A stretch of 9,854 bases of DNA from Acidobacteriota bacterium (GTDB lineage Bacteria > Acidobacteriota > Terriglobia > UBA7540): positions 1 through 9,854 of the forward strand of contig JAJXZM010000027.1 of the NCBI GenBank assembly GCA_021780055.1. Direction: 5' to 3'. The notes under the pieces are model-generated. The model was not told the origin of the DNA. It saw nothing but the letters and a program-made list of their open reading frames with translations, and ran no database searches. Below are positions 5,989 to 9,854 of this stretch, in pieces. How positions within the stretch are numbered: the first letter of the stretch is position 1; each line of letters starts with the position of its first letter. The position numbers were made by a program, and so were the translations under genes.

Positions 5989-6915
5989 TCAGGCACTGCG
6001 GGGCCGCGTCTGGCGGATTCCTACCTCCCTTAGAGCGGCAGCAACCTTCCGTTCTTCCGCGCGGCGCAACGGCTGAAGAGGGCTGCGAGGCTTCCCGCCG
6101 GTGTAACCGCACAAGTCCAGCGCGTATTTGATTCCCGGGATTCCCGCGCGGATGTTCACTTCCTGAACCATAGGAATGATGCGCTGTTGGAGCGCCCGAG
6201 CGGCTTCAATATCCCCTTGGCCGTACAGTTTGAAAATTTCAAGGCAAATATCCGGAATGTAGTTGGCCGGCCCCAGGACGGCTCCGGCCGCTCCTGCCTG
6301 AAAAGCATCAAGCATGATCAATGCCGACCCCGCGAAAACGCGAAAACCCTTTTTTGATTTCTTCAGGACCTCTTGCAGGAAATCCATTTTGCCGGAGCTT
6401 TCCTTGAGGCCTGCGATATTGCCGTGTCTCGACAGCCGGGCAATTGTTGGAGGATCAATATTGATCCCCGTAAATTGCGGGATGGAGTAAATCAGGACCG
6501 GCTGGAGTACGGCATCTGCGACCTCCGAAAAATGTGCGGTGAGTGCGGCTGAATCCATTCGATTCTTGTAGTAGCCAGGAGTGAGCACCAGCAACGCGTC
6601 GGCGCCGCGCTTGACCGCTTCCTTGCTTAGATGGATGGTCTGCCGAGTAGTCTCAACGCCCGTCCCGACCATCAAGAGTTGAGGTGTGGGAATCAACGGC
6701 CTGGCAAGTTCTACCAGACGCAGCCTTTCGCTTTCGGTCAGGTAAGGGCCTTCACCTGTCGACCCCGCAATCAGGAGGCCGTTAAATCCCTGCTTGATGT
6801 ACCGCCGGATATTGGAGCGAAAGCCCACTTCGTCTACATCTCCACGGCGATTAAAGGGGGTGACGACGGGAACGAAAACTCCCTGAAGATGCTCAATAAT
6901 TTCGTTGCTTTTCAT
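5989..6915 (-). CDS. DapA-superfamily aldolase, probably 4-hydroxy-2-oxoglutarate aldolase-like
   Basis: This is a class I (Schiff-base) TIM-barrel aldolase/lyase of 308 residues. Visible signatures are GVFVPVVTPF near the N-terminus, GSTGE at 51-55 for the carboxylate-binding loop, TPGYYKNRMDSAAL from 112, YSIPQFTG with Tyr143, and GLKESSG with Lys171 as the Schiff-base lysine. C-terminal marks are GIPGIKYALDLCGYTGG and RSPLQPL. True dihydrodipicolinate synthases carry YNxPxRTG, whose Arg binds the aspartate-semialdehyde carboxylate. Here that position is Phe148. The YSxP form, the TPxYYxxRMxSAAL block and the GIPGxK tail recall human HOGA1. I therefore lean to 4-hydroxy-2-oxoglutarate aldolase or a related 2-oxo acid aldolase, but the substrate is not proven. 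The ATG at 6915 is chosen because AGGTGG lies 8 nt upstream; the in-frame GTG at 6927 falls inside that Shine-Dalgarno. It starts 4 nt after the carB stop. Confidence 0.87.
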   Translation of the reverse strand: MKSNEIIEHLQGVFVPVVTPFNRRGDVDEVGFRSNIRRYIKQGFNGLLIAGSTGEGPYLTESERLRLVELARPLIPTPQLLMVGTGVETTRQTIHLSKEAVKRGADALLVLTPGYYKNRMDSAALTAHFSEVADAVLQPVLIYSIPQFTGINIDPPTIARLSRHGNIAGLKESSGKMDFLQEVLKKSKKGFRVFAGSALIMLDAFQAGAAGAVLGPANYIPDICLEIFKLYGQGDIEAARALQQRIIPMVQEVNIRAGIPGIKYALDLCGYTGGKPRSPLQPLRRAEERKVAAALREVGIRQTRPRSA

Positions 6916-6919
6916 GAAA

Positions 6920-9854
6920 TCAGCCACCTGGATTGAGTGTTTTGCTCGTAACGGAACTCCCGGCTGCTTCCCGGTCTTTCTGCTGGAGTTCCTGCAGGCA
7001 CGCCACCTCGATGCCGCGGTCGCGCTGAGCGCGTATGCCGTTCACGGCCGCTGTCGCGGCTGAGATGGTAGTAATGCAGGTAACGCCATGCTGAATAGCC
7101 GCGCGCCGGATTGCTTTTTCATCGTAGCGTGAACCGCGGCCGAGCGGCGTGTTGATGATCAGGTCGATGGATGCATTCTTGATGTGGTCCACCACATTCG
7201 GACGGCCCTCTTCCACTTTATAAACTTTTTCCACCTTGACTTTGGCCGCTCGAAGCGCCGCCGCAGTGCCACGGGTCGCCAGCAGTTTGAACCCCAGCAA
7301 TGCAAGATCGCGGCCCAGCTTCACTGCGTGCTGCTTGTCATGGTCGTTAACGGAAATGAACACGGTGCCATTCTGTGCGATCTTCTGGCCGGCGGCAAGT
7401 TGCGCCTTGGCAAATGCCAATCCGAAGCGCTCGGCTACACCCATTACTTCGCCTGTTGATTTCATTTCCGGACCAAGGACGGAATCGACTCCCGGAAATT
7501 TTTGGAATGGAAACACCGGAGACTTGACGTAGGAATAGCGCACCGGGAGTTCAGGTTCCAGTTTGAAGGAACTGAGCTTTTCTCCAACCATCAACCGCGC
7601 CGCAACTTTGGCCAGCGGCACTCCGGTGGCCTTGCTGACGTAAGGCACGGTTCGCGAGGCTCGTGGGTTTACTTCCAGAACGTAGACCTTCCCGTTCTGG
7701 ATGGCGTACTGCGTATTCATCAGACCTACGACTTTCAGTTCGCGCGCCAATTGGGTTGTATAGGTGGTTAGGGTACGCCGTGTTTCCTCCGGTATGTTCT
7801 CTGAGGGAAGCACGCAGGAACTGTCGCCTGAATGGATACCGGCTTCCTCAATGTGCTCCATGATGCCGGCGATGACAACATCCGTACCATCCGATAATGC
7901 GTCCACATCCACTTCGGTGGCGTTTTCAAGGAAGCGGTCGATCAGGATGGGGAATGCCCCCTCCAGTTCCTCAGCGCGGCGCACGTAGTTCGCCAGCATC
8001 TTCTGGTCATACGCGATTACCATGGCGCGGCCGCCCAGTACATAGGAGGGGCGCACCAGTACGGGATAGCCGATGCGATTGGCAACCGCGAGGGCTTCAT
8101 CCACGGTCATGGCAGTGCCATTTTCAGGTTGTGGAATATCCATGTCCCTGAGCAATTTTCCGAAGTACTTGCGATCCTCGGCCAGATTGATGGATTCCGG
8201 TGAAGTGCCGATGATCGGGACGCCTGCAGCCTTCAATTGGCGAGCAAGGTTCAGGGGTGTCTGCCCGCCGAATTGGACAATCACGCCGGCTGGGCGTTCT
8301 TCTTCGACAATCGACATCACGTCTTCAAAAGTCAGCGGTTCAAAATAGAGGCGGTCTGAAGTGTCGTAATCGGTCGAGACGGTTTCAGGGTTGCAGTTCA
8401 CCATGATCGTCTCGTAGCCGTGTTCCTTCAGTGCGTAGGACGCGTGCACGCAGCAGTAATCGAATTCAATTCCCTGCCCGATACGGTTCGGCCCGCTGCC
8501 AAGGATCATGATCTTCTTGCGGTCGGTCGGCTCGGCCTCATCCTCGTCTTCGTAGGTGGAATAAAGATAAGGTGTGAAGGATTCAAATTCCGCCGAGCAG
8601 GTGTCAACGCGCTTGAAGACCGGGCGGACGTTGTTTTCGAGGCGCTTTTGGCGGATGTCCGCCCCACTCACTCCCCACAATTCACCCAAGTGGAGGTCTG
8701 AGAAGCCCAGACGCTTGGCTTCGCGCAGCACCGTGGTGGGCACTGACTTTGCGTCAAACCGCTTGAGCTCGTTTTGCATCACCACCATCTGCCGGACCTG
8801 ATCCAGGAACCAGGGGTCAATGTGGGTGATTTCAGCCAGCGTTTCCACGCTCTCTCCGGCATTGAAGGCGTACAACAAGTCCCACAACCGCTCAGGGTTC
8901 GGTATGGAAACGCGACGCAGAATTTCTTCGCGGTCAGCCGGAGGCTTGGGAGGCTTGCGCCCGGTTTCCAGTGAGCGAATTCCCTTCATAAAAGCTTCCT
9001 TGAAGGTACGCCCGATCGCCATTACCTCTCCGACCGACTTCATTTGGGTCCCAAGGCGCGGGTCGGCTTCCGGGAATTTTTCCTGCGCCCACTTGGGAAT
9101 TTTGACCACCACGTAATCCAGCGTGGGCTCAAAGCAGCACGGAGTCTTCTTGGTGATGTCGTTGGTAATTTCGTCCAGCCGATAGCCCATTGCAAGGCGC
9201 GCGGCGATCTTGGCGATTGGGAACCCCGTGGCCTTTGACGCCAGCGCCGAACTTCTGGAGACGCGCGGATTCATTTCAATTACCACCATTCGGCCGGTTT
9301 CGGGCTCGATGGCAAACTGGATGTTGGAACCCCCGGTTTCCACACCCACAGTACGAATCACCTTGAAGGCAGCGTCGCGCATCAACTGATACTCTTTGTC
9401 GGTCAGTGTCTGCGCGGGCGCCACGGTGATGGAGTCGCCTGTGTGCACTCCCATGGGGTCAAAGTTTTCAATGCTGCAAATGACCACCGCGTTGTCCGCG
9501 TAGTCGCGCATGACTTCCAGCTCAAATTCCTTCCACCCCAGAACCGATTCCTCAACCAGCACCTCATGGACGGGGCTCAGATCAAGGCCGAAGCGGATGC
9601 GCTCCGCAAGTTCCTCGCGGTTATAGGCGATGCCCGAACCCGTGCCGCCCAGCGTGAACGACGGCCTGAGAATCAGCGGGAAGCCGATCTGCTCAGAAAC
9701 CTTCATCGCGCCCTCAACCGTGTTGACCAGAACACTGCGCGGGACGGCCAGCCCGATCTTTTTCATGGCGTCCTTGAACCAGAGCCGGTCCTCGGCAATC
9801 TTGATGGCTTTGGGAGAGGCGCCCATCAGCTTGACGTTGTAGCGGTCAAGGATG
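6920..9854 (-). CDS. carB: Carbamoyl phosphate synthase large subunit (5' end beyond the window)
   Basis: CarB makes carbamoyl phosphate from bicarbonate, two ATP and glutamine-derived ammonia supplied by CarA, feeding pyrimidine and arginine synthesis. The frame stays open to the right edge (ILDRYNVKL before the first internal Met), so 977 codons are visible. About 100 N-terminal residues are missing relative to the usual length near 1,070. The order is standard. First comes the rest of ATP-grasp half 1, with [32 protein letters not shown] and [19 protein letters not shown] helical oligomerisation domain ends in [20 protein letters not shown]. Half 2 has [45 protein letters not shown] and [18 protein letters not shown]. 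Last is the C-terminal methylglyoxal-synthase-like regulatory domain (GTVFISVND to ACLQELQ), the site of allosteric control in enteric CarB. No key block is missing in the visible part. carA is not in the window. Confidence 0.98.
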   Translation of the reverse strand, partial: ILDRYNVKLMGASPKAIKIAEDRLWFKDAMKKIGLAVPRSVLVNTVEGAMKVSEQIGFPLILRPSFTLGGTGSGIAYNREELAERIRFGLDLSPVHEVLVEESVLGWKEFELEVMRDYADNAVVICSIENFDPMGVHTGDSITVAPAQTLTDKEYQLMRDAAFKVIRTVGVETGGSNIQFAIEPETGRMVVIEMNPRVSRSSALASKATGFPIAKIAARLAMGYRLDEITNDITKKTPCCFEPTLDYVVVKIPKWAQEKFPEADPRLGTQMKSVGEVMAIGRTFKEAFMKGIRSLETGRKPPKPPADREEILRRVSIPNPERLWDLLYAFNAGESVETLAEITHIDPWFLDQVRQMVVMQNELKRFDAKSVPTTVLREAKRLGFSDLHLGELWGVSGADIRQKRLENNVRPVFKRVDTCSAEFESFTPYLYSTYEDEDEAEPTDRKKIMILGSGPNRIGQGIEFDYCCVHASYALKEHGYETIMVNCNPETVSTDYDTSDRLYFEPLTFEDVMSIVEEERPAGVIVQFGGQTPLNLARQLKAAGVPIIGTSPESINLAEDRKYFGKLLRDMDIPQPENGTAMTVDEALAVANRIGYPVLVRPSYVLGGRAMVIAYDQKMLANYVRRAEELEGAFPILIDRFLENATEVDVDALSDGTDVVIAGIMEHIEEAGIHSGDSSCVLPSENIPEETRRTLTTYTTQLARELKVVGLMNTQYAIQNGKVYVLEVNPRASRTVPYVSKATGVPLAKVAARLMVGEKLSSFKLEPELPVRYSYVKSPVFPFQKFPGVDSVLGPEMKSTGEVMGVAERFGLAFAKAQLAAGQKIAQNGTVFISVNDHDKQHAVKLGRDLALLGFKLLATRGTAAALRAAKVKVEKVYKVEEGRPNVVDHIKNASIDLIINTPLGRGSRYDEKAIRRAAIQHGVTCITTISAATAAVNGIRAQRDRGIEVACLQELQQKDREAAGSSVTSKTLNPGG
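6924..6929 (-). promoter_or_regulatory. Aldolase ribosome binding site inside carB
   Basis: AGGTGG on the minus strand is 8 nt before the aldolase ATG at 6915-6913. It overlaps the final Gly-Gly codons of carB, and the carB TGA (6922-6920) lies between it and the ATG. This arrangement favours translational coupling and rules against the in-frame GTG at 6927 as the start. Confidence 0.7.

Overview
The window is ordinary bacterial chromosome, moderately G+C rich by eye, densely coded and without mobile elements, RNA genes or CRISPR. A bacillithiol gene (bshC), an exported PEGA/TPR protein and a branched-chain-type acyl-CoA dehydrogenase together suggest a soil-type bacterium such as an Acidobacteriota member. 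That placement is inference from gene content, not from a marker gene.

Left end: the 5' part of an acyl-CoA dehydrogenase gene runs leftward off the window (1-362). It is divergent from a rightward gene for an exported PEGA-like/TPR protein (512-1273). The dehydrogenase appears to start at a CTG codon behind a strong Shine-Dalgarno sequence.

The rest (1331-9854) is entirely leftward. In transcription order it reads: carB (5' end beyond the window), a DapA-superfamily aldolase, bshC, yjbQ, hemW and a threonine aldolase gene (ltaE). The carB stop and the aldolase start are separated by 4 nt, with the aldolase Shine-Dalgarno inside carB. yjbQ and hemW are 2 nt apart, and hemW and ltaE 14 or 32 nt apart. 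A perfect extended -10 sequence and a 7-bp dyad lie between bshC and yjbQ. yjbQ-hemW-ltaE is therefore probably a separate transcription unit, and carB-aldolase(-bshC) another.

The genes do not form one obvious pathway. They cover carbamoyl phosphate synthesis (carB), an aldolase that looks more like 4-hydroxy-2-oxoglutarate aldolase than dihydrodipicolinate synthase, cysteine addition in bacillithiol synthesis (bshC), a YjbQ/UPF0047 protein, a HemW-type radical SAM heme chaperone, and glycine-forming threonine cleavage (ltaE). I see no convincing new multi-gene system. The most unusual sequence-level features are the putative CTG start, a perfect 44-bp tandem duplication that includes the last codons of bshC, and the promoter plus dyad next to it.
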